Shown here: positions 1 to 12,776 of the stretch, piece after piece
Layout of the letters: each line of letters opens with the position of its first letter
How positions within the stretch are numbered: the stretch's first letter is position 1
DNA from: Dillenia suffruticosa
Taxonomy: Eukaryota > Streptophyta > Magnoliopsida > Dilleniales > Dilleniaceae
DNA: 64,000 nucleotides
Direction of reading: 5' to 3'
NCBI GenBank assembly: GCA_033439265.1
Contig: JAVTVX010000026.1
Location: 265,501 to 329,500 of the forward strand
Notes under the pieces: generated by a model
The model's input: the letters and a program-made list of their open reading frames with translations, nothing else
What the model was told of the DNA's origin: nothing
The model's database searches: none
Made by a program: the position numbers and the translations under genes

Positions 1-412
1 AGAGATGGTATATCATTCCAAGTGGATGAAGAAAGCGGCTCTAGGATGCATATTAGCTTTGATTTGTCTTAATGTGCTGAGAAAGGCATGCACCTTGGCC
101 AGCACTTGGAACAAGGAAATTTGCTAAATTTACAACTCACAAGAGCAAATGTGGGGAGGTCATACATATTCACAAATTCACGGAAAAAATTATTGAGTTG
201 ATATAAAAGCACAAGGAAGTTGGCACATTATCACTCTTTTCCTTGATAAGCTGCTTAGATTTCAGGGATCATGTTCTTTGCCAAGCTAGCTACTCCTAAG
301 AATATGGTGTTTGGGCATGACACTGGCAAATTTTTTATAATAATCAAAATAATACCATTGTTAGATGGTGAGTGTTTATGTGCAACTTATCCTCAAAACC
401 AATTTGGGAATC
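1..412 (-). other. 3' UTR and downstream flank of the S9A gene
   Basis: No gene is recognised. This should hold the 3' UTR and polyadenylation region. The minus strand has AT-rich stretches around 335-360 that could serve, but there is no clear AATAAA. Confidence 0.4.
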
Positions 413-542
413 CTAGTCCTGCGTCCTTGCATCTGAGAGAGCTTGCACACACCATTTGTCCACCGATTCAGTAGAAGCAACCATGTCTAGAGCCTTCAAT
501 ATGAAAGTATATGTGAAAGCATCTTCCTGTAGCTTCTCAAAC
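413..542 (-). CDS. S9A peptidase exon 11 (C terminus, stop)
   Basis: After acceptor TGGTGCAG it reads (R)[20 protein letters not shown] and ends ALSDARTQD with a TAG stop at 413-415. The first part is the conserved last helix of the family; the final 20 or so residues are a variable tail. Found by translation past the exon 10 donor. Confidence 0.92.
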
Positions 543-3500
543 CTGCACCAAACAAAATTGCACTACATTACTAACAAACGGAAGCAGCATACCTTCTAAA
601 TTTGGATATTAAACCAGAAACATCTTCATGTTCCAACAAAACCAGCTCACCCATCTGATTCCAAGACGGTAATGGAATCTGCACCGATGTAGTAGTCTTC
701 ACCAAGATTTCAAGCCATATTTGTTTCAATGTACGAGTCAACACAAGTCACTCAAGGAAAATGTTCCTTGCATCTACTATCTTGATCATCAATGCTAGCA
801 AATGAGAAGGCCCAAGTAGCATTGTCATGAATTACGGATGTCGATGGGGTTGGGTGTAGGGTAACCTGCCCCATGCCACCCATCAGGGAAAGGTGTTTGG
901 AATTAAAGGAGGGGTTGGATATGAATATTACTATGAAAAAAAAATAAAAAAAATATAAATCTGTCATGAATTCATGACACAATGGAGGAATTGTTTCTCT
1001 GCCCCTCATTGATCTGTTCTTTCTGTCTTTTTAATCTTAATATACCATTATAAGCTTGTATTTTCTTTTTATCCTTTAATATACATTAAATTAAGCAATT
1101 GATTTGTACAGAGTCTAACTTCAATTTAGTAGAGGGAGGTCAATGGCAAAGAACTAGATTCGGTCCACAGGGTAAGGGGACGTGTTCATCCAATGCAGTA
1201 TGCAAGGCAGGAATGCAGTTTTAAATGGGGTTTTGGGCCCTTGGTGCCAAAATCTGCCTGTTCTGCCCCATTTACGTTCCTGCAGGAAATATAGTGGCTC
1301 GTTCAGCCAGGCATAATTTACTTCATTAGACTTTTTACTGTGTTATCTTTTTTGAGCTCAACCAGCAACAAGTTGCATTGTAATGCTCCAAATTGCTCCT
1401 TCCGCAAGGCATCTTCTTCTTCTTCCTTTGTTCCCCCAAGTATGATATCCAATTAGGAGGGTTATAAGACTATTTCCTGCTCTCTACTTAAAATCATTCT
1501 TTGGTGAAGTAGCCTTTTATCAGCTGAAGTTGATTGTTATCCCTTTCTCCAATTATGTGAAGGAGAAGATATTAAAAATAAAGAGGATAATGCAGAGAAT
1601 GAATGCATGAAACCCTGAAAAACAGTGTCTACAGCCTAAAATCATAAGATCGAGGACCAAATACTTCTTCAAACTCCTATAAACTCTTCAAAAATACTAA
1701 ATCTAACAAGGTTACCTCAAACCTTTGTGCTGAAATAAAAATTTAATATCTTGAAAGATTCTGACGTAAGGACCAAAGAGAATAAGTGTTCGACTTTTGT
1801 ATAATGATGGAACTGGCTGGGTCTGCTAAACCTTTACACAAAATAACTTGGTTGAAGGACCCCAAAAAGTTACAGGCACAGAAAGTTCCGCCAGATCACA
1901 AGACCGTATAGGTTTACACCATGCTCTCCACCACTATCAATAGCTTTCACATAATGATAATCACGACTATGATAAAACTATAGCTTACAGGCATAGAAAG
2001 CAGTTTTTTTTTTTTTCCTTTTTTTTTCGTGTGAGAAAATAATGGTATACTAACATGACTTAAGAGTCCTTTCAGAGAGAAATACAGATAAATTAATAAT
2101 TCATCTTCCACTTCTATGCGCCCAAACAAGTCAGATAGACAAGGAGGGAAGTAACTTTCTATGAATTGCAAACAATACAAAGGAAGAATTACCTTCCAGA
2201 CTTTGAGAAATGTCCAGCTCCCAGTTCACACTTAAACAGTAGCAAATTATCATCAGTCTTTAAATCCCTAAGCTTTGCAACAAATTTGGCTGGTTCTGAG
2301 TACATAACACGTGGATCTGCCACAGGAAACAGGATATATATCATATAGAATACAAGGTACATAAACAAATGCTCAACCAAAAAAAATGCCATCCTTCATA
2401 GATGTTCTATATCTAAATCAAAATTATGAGAACCGCCCCCTCAGTAATCAAATGAGAAGTTTAAGACATGTGCTGACTGAAATGATCAAAACTTCATCAT
2501 GAATTTGCTTGCTGTAAGGGCAAACAACATTCTAAGCATCTTATCTTTTCAAGCGTAAAATATTGCATACCATAAAGATACAAAAATGAACATAACTAAC
2601 CTACCAAGAACTTCATGGTTAATTTTATTATAAACTTAATATAATGAAATAAAAATTTTCCATTGTAAAGCCACCATCTTTATGCCAAAGGTGAAATCCT
2701 GTTTTTTACGACCATGTAGTGATAAACTTCCACAATATAGTGTAAATCTTTCTACTGTCTCTAAACTGTCAGGAAGAAAGATATGATGTAGTTGGGATAC
2801 AAGGTTCTTTGGTGAGAAGATATTAGTTGAGTTTGAGCTTAAATTGGGGAGAGATTAACAAACTAGCTGGAGGAGTTTTTGAAAATATTGGAGACTTGTC
2901 ATAAGGCCCTGTCAAAATATCAGCAACAAAGAAAGTTCCTGGGACCTTTCCTTTCGCAAATTGTTTTCAAGAGTTATTCAGGACAGTTACAACAACAGGG
3001 CATCATTTTCAACATCTGTAGGGCTGGAACAGGATCATCTGTTATTACCTTTTCTTTTCACATGTGTAGCTAATGTCATTGTTAAGTTGGGTTAATAGAG
3101 CTAATGGGAGAATTTCTTTTCATTTTTTTCCTTTGGTGAGAGGGTAGTGGAACAACCATGCTACTCCCTGGGGCATGATCAGCATTATCATGAAGGCCTC
3201 CACCTGCTAAGGAATGTCTGGTTTGAGACTGACTCCATCAAGATACCATGCAATTGTAAAGCCCTCTGTACCTTGGACATTCTGAAGTACTTTTGCAAGT
3301 GATTCCCGTTAATCTGATTCAATGAAATGTATGCCATGAAAGAACTTCTATCTAAACCATGAGAGGGGGAAGAAAAGGACTTGTTCATGGTCTAGAAGCT
3401 CCAACGAGGGTACTGCCTCAGCTAGAGTTTGTAGAAGACATTATCTTTCTCGTTTTCGATTGAAAGATGAGATTTTGTCAGACTTATGATTTTCACTTGC

Positions 3501-5313
3501 ATACGTAAAAGAACACATGAATTCTTTAATATATAATTAGTATATGGTTATACCGAAACAAGTTTTACTAATGGTTTAACTGATGGCATAATTAGCATTC
3601 GAGGAAATGGTTCAGTTCCAAAAAGCTACTACTATCATGCACCTTGTTGGACATTTAGTTTATGCTAAAACCATTTTCTCTTTATGAATATAGGTGGTGC
3701 CTTTATGAGATATTTTCAGATAATCTCTTGGCTTAGGATTAATATCACTTAGAGTGACCTTCTTGGTAAGAATGTTTTTAAGCTTTAGCAAGCGATTACA
3801 TGGGTGTAATAGGGCTTTCCTCTCCTTAAGAGGCATACTACTATGGTTCATGCTTGCGCTGCGGCATCCCTTTCTATTTTCAAGTCTTTGTTCAAAATTC
3901 TCAAGGGGGTGGTGAAGAGGGTTGAGAGGTAAATCAGAGACTGACTTTGGCTTGGAAGTGGTATGAAAAAAAAAAGGGATTATCCTGTGAGTTGAAAGGT
4001 CTCCAAGTCTGAGGATGGTTTAAGCCTTGGATGTTCAATGACATATCTATAGTCTGAAAATGACTTTTGTTCCTTTTAGAAGCGAATTCTTTACATGATA
4101 AGGTCATAAAAACCAAGTACACTCTCAATAAAAATGAGTAAACCAAGATTAGAGTAAGAGCAACTCATTACAATACATAAAAAAATTCATTTCACAATAT
4201 TATTCAAAAAACCAAAAAGTACAAAAGAGTGCGAGCACCAAGAAAGTGCTAAGCCACAAGAGTTGTTGATCCAAACTCTATAAAATCAACTGCCTCCAAA
4301 AATGATCCAAAGAGTTGAAGTTAGACTACAAGCACAATACTTAAGAAACTTGTCTAGAAAGTTAACCAAGAGCCTCTCTACACCTTCAAAGATCCTCCTC
4401 CTTCCACGCCCTCCAAACCAACCACAACATTGCGAGTGGAGTCATGCTAAGGACTCTTCTCTTTCCTGCGCAAGCTAGTAACTTCACTCCGAGCCCATAA
4501 TTCACTCTTAAGTCACCCATCGAATGTGACAAAAAGAGAGTATCTTTGTCCACAAGGAGTGAGTTGCTTCAGGGGAGGCCAGATCCACATCCCTTAGGCT
4601 CGACCCACAATAAGGGAGCAGTTTGACCAGGAAGTGGACCAGATTTTGAATCATAGGGTGATTAGGTATGGGAACAGCAATCGGAGATATGAGTATTTGG
4701 CAGCTTGGAAGGGACAGCAGCTTGAGGAAGTGACTTGGGAAAGAGACAAAGCATTATAGCAGTTTGAGGATCAAGTTCGAAAGTACTGGATGAGAGGACT
4801 GATGAGCACGTCAAATTCTTCTGGTGGGGGAGAATTGTCACACCCCCTTACGCGCATGAGGCACGCACTAGCCGCTGGAGCACAGCCAGCGGGAAGGAGG
4901 CTCTGGTGCATGAGACATCGTATCTAGAGTAGGATGGAGCCACAGTTAGAAGCATGTGAACATTACATGGGGGAAGCGCTCAAACAAGCACAGGGGTGCA
5001 CACGAGCCGGCGCATGACAAGGCCAAGGAGCATAAACAACTTGGTGCATCCAAAGGAGTTGGATGTTCTACTTGGAGCAAAGTGCCACATTTCCCAGGGT
5101 GATTGGCCCAAACCAAGAAAAATACGAAGGAGCGTGGCCAAAAATTTGAAGCCAAGGCCGAGTTTTGGCATGAAACTCAAGCAGGGGTAGTTATGATAGT
5201 TGGGGAAAACCAACTTGAGCACTTAATAGATCATCAAACAAGATGGCTCAAACAACATCATTTGGCATGGGTGGCTCTATGGTTATACCGGAAGCTTTGT
5301 GCGGAAGTAACCC

Positions 5314-5348
<35 letters not shown>

Positions 5349-8300
5349 CTTAAAACAGCCCTACTGGAAAAAAAAATTACAAAAGTAACCCATGTTTGTC
5401 GAGTCTTGAAGACTTGACATACACTGTTCACATGCCTCGTAAATGTTTGTCAAGTCTTCAAGACTCACATACCTTTATAATTTTTTTCCTAACAGGGTTG
5501 TTTTAAGAATTTGAGAAGTTACCAAGGCAAACGTTTGAAATTCAAGTTGGGAAACAACTAGTCGTTGGGAGTAGGACTGGTAATTGGGCCAGACCGGCCC
5601 GAGCTTGGCCCGAGCTCAGCCCATTTTGAAGGGCCAAGCTCACAACATTTTAGGGCCGGGCCGAGCTCGAGCCCATTATTTAGGCCTGTTTTAATTAGGG
5701 GCCAAGCTTGGACACCGGTTAGCTCAGGCCGTTACAAACTCGGCCCATATGGAAATGCATAGGCATACAAAACCGAAATTAGGTCTCCAACAAATTCCAG
5801 ATTCACTATTACACTCCCAAATTCGCACACGGATTTGAAGTGTTTCGGTTCACACACATGCTAGAGAGAGAAGCCCTTGCTTCGCACAATCACACCTTCC
5901 AATCCGTCTCCTCCCTAAAAAAATCTCAACCCCTTCTTGCCCAATTCGCACACAGACTTGCAAGGTTACTGTTCATCCATGTCTGCCTCTGTCCCGCGCG
6001 ACCTCCTTGCTCAATTCATCTCCTCCCTAAAAAAAATCCCAAACCCTAAATCCCTCGCACCAATTCTTCTTCTTCCCACCCTTTCTCTCCACCCCTTCTC
6101 CTCCTCAATCTCTACTGCAATCAGAGCTTCGATACTGCGGCCATGGAGGTCGCTTCAGTATCTCCCTCCCTCTTGGTGCAATTACCTATGATCTGGTTCT
6201 TTAGGTCTCTTAGAGCTTTGAGCTTGGAGTCGCCATCGTCCACAGTGGAGCTCAGCCAGGAAATCAGGATCTCTGACCAGATCGTCATCAACGCTGACCA
6301 AATGCCAACGAAGGCATTATTGTCAACGCCAAAGAAGGCATCGTTGTCGTGTAACGAAACTGCAAAGGGCGTCCCGGGAACACCACACATCGTCGGCAGC
6401 TTCTTGTCATGTGAGAGCGAAACAATCTTTGAGAGATTCGACTCTCTCTCTCTCCCCTCTCTCTATGGATTTTTTGAGTTAATTGGATCGAGCCTGGCCC
6501 GAAATGGGCCCGACGCCCTTTTAGTTTCTCAGGCCAAGCTCAAGCCTCAATTTTCTGACCTTTCTCAAGTTGAGCTTTGGCTCGGGTCCGAGCCCATAAA
6601 ATTTTAAACGGGCCGAGCACGAGGTTTGTAAGGCCCGGCTCATGAAGCTCGATTGCCAAGCCTAGTTGGGAGAGAATGTAGGTAACATTCAAAGTTGTCC
6701 TAATGGAGAGAGCAAGCGGTTTGCACAATTTAAATTGTAAGAAAGAGACAGGACACTTGGCACGGCAGCTACCAATGTCCAGAAGCAGTTTCTGAGATTT
6801 GAATTCAAAAAGACAAGGCTAGCTGAAGAATCCAATGGGCAAATTGTAAAAATTTTATAAAATGAATTTGCCTCAATGGGCATTTTAGAATGTGGGAATG
6901 CCCAAATATATTTGGAATACAAGAGGGACAATGCCCTTAGAAAATTATAATGAGACAATGCTAAAAAATATGAGTGAGACTTTGCTCAAAATAGCCCTCT
7001 ATTTGGGAGAATTTTCTCCATACTTCAAAGGCACAAGGGAGTGCCTATTTATAGAGGGAGAGGTTTGTGAGAGAAATGAGAGAATGAGAGAGAGGGAGAG
7101 AGCATAAAGATGCTCTCTCCACTAGCCGTTGGGGGCTGTCCCCAATGCCAAGAAATTCTAGCCGCTGGGGCAGTCCCCAACAGCTATTTCTTTTAGCCAA
7201 TGGGGGCCCATTTTGGGCCCCCATGACTTGGTTTTTGCTGGGCCTTTTTGGGCCAAGCTGTGATCCATAGGTTGGGCCCATTTTGTATCCCAAAATGGGC
7301 CTAAAATTCTGGACAATAGGGGGCAGTATTTTGCCCCCTTTTGTTTTACATTTTTTTTTAGTGTTACAAAATACACCCATTTAATGCTCTAATTGTGGGC
7401 TACAAAACTCCTCTTGGGTTGATCTCGGATTTGCCTCCGGATGAGCTTTGCACTTGTACCGCCTCGGTTTGTGCTTTGGACATTTCTGGACTTCTCCATG
7501 GACCACCTCTTGAGGCCTATTTGGCGCCCCGAGTTTCATATGTTGAAATGAAGGAGAATTAGGGATCCTCTTTGTAAGCCATCAAAGGGACAGATTTTTC
7601 CTGTTTTAAGTCCAGTCTGTCCAGCCCATTTAGGGACCCAAATTGGGCCCTAAATGGGCTCAGCCTGTGGGCATCTACTGGGTCCTTCAGGACCCACACC
7701 TTTTCATCTCAAAGGGGCCCATAAAGGGCCCCAACGGCTAGTAAAATCTAGCCGTTGGGGACAGCCCCAACGGCCAGAAAAGGAGAGGGCAGTGCCCTCT
7801 CCATTCTCTTTTTTCTCTTTAGCTCTCTCTCTCCTCTTTCTCTATAAATAGGGCTTCTAGTGGCTCTTTGAAGGCATGAAAAAATGCTCACAAGTTGTAT
7901 GCAAATTCTCTCAAAATATCAATAACATTCTGAATTTTTATTCGAAGTATTTTGTACATTTGTTTTGCACAATTCAACATGGTATCAGAGCATCAAGATC
8001 TTGTCCTACGAATGGAGCTTTGGAGGCTGCAAGAAGGCAAGCTTCAATGGCATCTTTTGGAGCAAAGTTTCCGTGTAGCTGAAGGAGCAAGCTCAAATGT
8101 TGCCATCCAAAAGCCTCCCAAACAAAGGGCCTATGGAATGGAGCTAAAGAGGCGGCCAAGCACTACACCATTGGCAAAAGTCTATTTTTGGAACAAAATT
8201 TCTTGGTTTAGCCGTGGGAGTTGAGCTCAAGGTTGTCATCCGAAAGTTACCAAACCAAGGTATGAGACTTATACAAAAATTATTTTCATTAAAAGTATTT

Positions 8301-11300
8301 TCATTATCTACGAACTAACAATGATGCACATTTAGAGAATGTGACATCAAAGCTAGAAAAATAAGATTTCTTGCTTAAAAATGCAGGGATTCCAAAGAAG
8401 ACTCCACGTCAATCGAACGGGACCAACAACTTGAGGGGGAGGCCATCTTCAAACATTTTTCTCACCATTGGCAAGTCACGTCTCCAATGACGGACTTGAG
8501 GGGGAGTGTTGAAAAGATGGAATATAAAACTCGGGAAAAACCCGCCAAATATCAAGGTCTCGAGAGGTGGTCCATGGAGAAGTTCAGAAATATCCAAAGC
8601 ACAAACTGAGACGGTTCAAGTGCAAAGCTCATTTAGAGGCAATCCTAAGTCCAACCCTGAAAGGTGGTCCATGGAGAAGTCTAGAAATGTCCAAAGCACA
8701 AACCGAGGCGGTACAAGTGCAAAACTCATCCGGAGGCAAATCCGAAAACCAACCCAAGAGGAGTTTTGTAGCCCACAATTAGGGCATTAAATGGGTGTAT
8801 TTTGTAACACTAAACAAGGCCCAAAAGTAACCCAAAAATGTAAAACAAAAGGGGGCAAAATACTGCCCCCTACTGTCCAGAATTTTAGGCCCATTTTGGG
8901 ATCCAAAATGAGCCCAACCTATGGATCATAGCTGGGCCCAAAAGGGCCCAACAAAATCCAAGTCATGGGGGCCCAAAATGGGCCCCCATTGGCTAAAAGA
9001 AATAGCCGTTGGGGACTGCCCCAACTGCTAGAATTTCTTGCCGTTGGGGACAGCCCCCCAACGGCTAGTGGAGAGAGCATCTTTATGCCCTCTCCCTCTC
9101 TCCCATTTTCTCATTTCTCTCACAAACCTCTCCCCTAGACACTCCCTTGTGCCTTTGAAGTATGGAAAAAATTCTCCAAAATAGAGGGTTAAATGACCCT
9201 CATAGATAGGACATTAGTTTCTCAATTTTGAGCAAAGTCTCACACATATTTTTTAGTATTGTCTAATTATAATTTTCTAAGGGTATTGTCTCTCTTGTAT
9301 TCCAAATATATTTGGACATTGTCCTACATTCTTTATTTATATAATGCCCATTGAGGCAAATTCATTTTATAAAATTTTTGCATCATACTCCATCTTTTCA
9401 ACACAAATCTTAAATGTAACTTTGTAAACATGTATTTTAAATTATGCTCAAGTCACCCATGGCAATTAGGGTTGCTAATTGCCAAAATGCCTTATAAAAA
9501 GAAGGCATGGTCAATGTAAAAGAAGGCATGGTCAATGTAATCGGGCCGTGTGATTGGTGAAGGAAAAATCCGAGCAACAGTGTGATCCTTCCAATTGTTT
9601 CCTTGTAATTCTTTGTGAGAAAGTTAATAATACAAGTTTAGAACATTTTCCTATAACAGAAAGATTTTTTAAGTATAAACTGCATTTGTGATTCACATAC
9701 TTAGCCGAAAGAGATAGAGAGGCTAGAGTGCCGAGATCAACAAGGGTGTTGGTCTGCATCATGGGAGAGAAAAAAAAATTTGATGTCATACATTTCCCTA
9801 GGGTGCGGGTGTAGCGACAAGTTAACAAGGGATCCTAGGGTACGGGTAAATAAATTAGTCCATGAAGATAGGATTCGCTTAGTCACCTGGAACATAGGAT
9901 ATTTGACCGATAAGCTAGGAGAGATAAGAGAAACAATGAATAGACGAAAAATTCATATAATGTGTCTTCAAAAAACTAAGCAAGTCGGAGAGAAGGCAAG
10001 AGTAGTAGAGTCTTATGGTCATAAACTTTGATACACGGTAGGGATAGAACTAAAAATGGAGTAGGAATAATTATACATAAAGATCTATTAGAGGATGTAA
10101 TAGAGATAAAAAGTAAAGAAAATAGAATTATGATTGTCAAATTAGTAAATGGAGAAAACGTAATTAATATAGTCAGTGTGTATGCGCCCCAAATAGGTAT
10201 AAATGCATTCAGTAAAAGACAATTTTGGAAAGATTTCAATGAATTGATACGAGTCATACCTAATAGAGAGAAGCTATTTATCGGAGGAGACTTAAATGGA
10301 CATGTAGGAGAGAGAAATGAAGGATTCGAAACCATACATGAAAACTTTGGATTTAGTAGTAGGAATGAGGTAAAAAGTACCATTTTAGAGTTTGGTATAG
10401 CATTCGATCTAATACTTGTAAACACCCTTTTTAAGAAAAAAGAAACGCACTTAGTTACATATAGAAGTAGGTCTAATACTAGCCAAATAGATTTCTTTCT
10501 TACTAGGAGAGGGAATAAAATAACCTGTAAGGATTGCAAGGTTATATCAGGGGAAAGCGTAACAACTTAGCATAAACTCCTAGTTTTAGATACGTGTGTC
10601 TAAAAGGCAAAAGAAGCATCACCCATTTGTGGAGCCAAGAATTAAAGAGCAGAACCTGAAAGGAGAAAAAGTGATGAGCTTTAGAGACAAATTAATTCAA
10701 TTAGCAAATTGGCCCACAAATGATAATTCCAAAATAATGTGGAAAAAGATGTCTACTAATATTAAGAGTATAGGTAAGGAAGTGTTTGGTGTATCTAAGA
10801 GTCAAACCCCAATAGGTAAGGAATCATGGTGGGGGAACAAAAAAATACAAATTGCTATCCGATTCAAACGGGAGTGTTATAGGAATCTTAAAGATAATAG
10901 TAGTAACGATGCATATGAAAAATACAAAAGTGCAAAAAAAGATATGAAAAAGATTATCCAAAAATCAAAAAGTAAGATATATAAAGAATTATACAAGAGA
11001 CTGGAGACTAAAGACTGAGAAAGAGAGATCTACAAAATTGCCAAACTAAGGGAGAGAAAGCGGAAAAATCTAAATAGTGTTAAGTGTATTAAGAGTAGAA
11101 CCAAGAATATATTTGTAAAGAACGATGACATAAGAAAACGTTTGAGGAATTATTTTGACAATCTCTTTAATGTTAAATATATAACACATATAGACAATAT
11201 CGAGATACTTGTAAAAAAGATTAATAGAGATTTTAAACGTAAAATTCGTTTTCACGAAGTGGAGGCTTTAAAGAGAATGAAAAATAATAAAACCATAAGA

Positions 11301-12744
11301 TCTGATGTCATTCCTATAAAAGTGTGGAAATGTTTGAATGAATTTGGTAAAATAATGTTAATGGATATTTTCAACAAAATTTGACAAACTAAGAGAATAC
11401 CCCAAATATGAAGGAAAAGTATAATTATACCGTTGTATAAGAACAAAGGATACGTACAACATTGCTCCAACTATAGAGGACTTAAACTTATGAGCCATAC
11501 CATGAAACTATGGAAGAGTGATAGAACATAGATTGACATTGGAGATAAATGTGTTTCAAAATTAATTTGGATTTATGCCAAAAAAATCCACTACAAAAGT
11601 AATTCACTTGTTGAGACATTTGATGGAGACATATAGAATACGAAATAGAGACCTACATATAATATTCATTGATCTAGAAAAAACGTATGATAAGGTTCCT
11701 AGAAACGTATTGTGGTGGGCACTGATGAAGAAATGGATCTCCTTGAAATACATTAATCTCATTAGAGATATGTATGAAGGAGCCGTAACCAATATAAGAA
11801 CTTGCGAGGGTCTGAGCGATAGCTTCTTCATTAGAATTGGGCTCCATCAAGATTCCGCACTAAGTCTCATCCTCTTTACAAAGTGATAGACGAAATCACA
11901 AAAAAAAATTTAAGATAAAATACCATGTTGTATACTTTTTACAAATAATATAATGTTGGTTGATGAAACCAGGGAGAACATTAATACTAAATTAGAGTTA
12001 TGAAGGGTTACACTAGAATCCAAAGAGTTTAGATTGAGTAGATCGAAAACTGAGTATATGAGTTGTAGATTTAGCGACAATTATCAGAATGATTGAAGAA
12101 ACGATTATGTTAGATGGACAAGATATACCAAAATGTGAACGATTTAGATATCTTAGTTCTATCATTCAAAATGATAGCAATATAGATGGAAATGTGAACT
12201 ATAAGATTCAAACGGGTTGAATGAAATGGAGAAGGGCATCCGGAGTTCTTTGCGATCGCACGATGCCACTCCATTTGAAGCGAAAGTTCTATAGAACTGT
12301 GGTAAGACCTGCACTATTGTATAGTACTAAATATTGAACTATTAAACAACAAGAAGAATAAAAAATGGTTGTAGCATAAATGAGGATACTTATATGGATG
12401 TGTGGCAAAATTAGAAAAGATAGAATTAGAAATGAAGAGATTCGTAACAAATTGGGAGTTAGTTCAATTGTGAAAAAGATGCGAGTGTCGTCTGAGATAA
12501 TTTGGTCATATGCAAAGAAGACCCAAAAACGCACCGATTAGGAGAATCGAGAACTTAAATATAAGAAATCTAGTAAATCGTAGAGATAGACCCTGAAAAC
12601 TTGGATACAAGTTATCTGTAAATACATTATAGTTAAGGGTTTGGACAAGAAAATGGCTTCAAATAGAAATGAGTGGCGTAGAAAATCCGCATATATTAAA
12701 CCAACATATTATATATATTTCTTTTTTATTTTTTTATTATTTTT

Positions 12745-12776
<32 letters not shown>

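Noticed and set aside
835-890. hAT-like ends in intron 10
   Set aside because: Only short motif resemblance; no paired end or target duplication was found.
5565-5762. A 65-codon proline/glycine-rich frame
   Set aside because: It lies in the GGCCCG-rich subterminal part of the hAT element and has no independent support.
6143-6607. A 154-codon frame that could be taken as a gene
   Set aside because: It runs through the captured fragment in the antisense direction and into the hAT subterminal repeat, so it is a composite.
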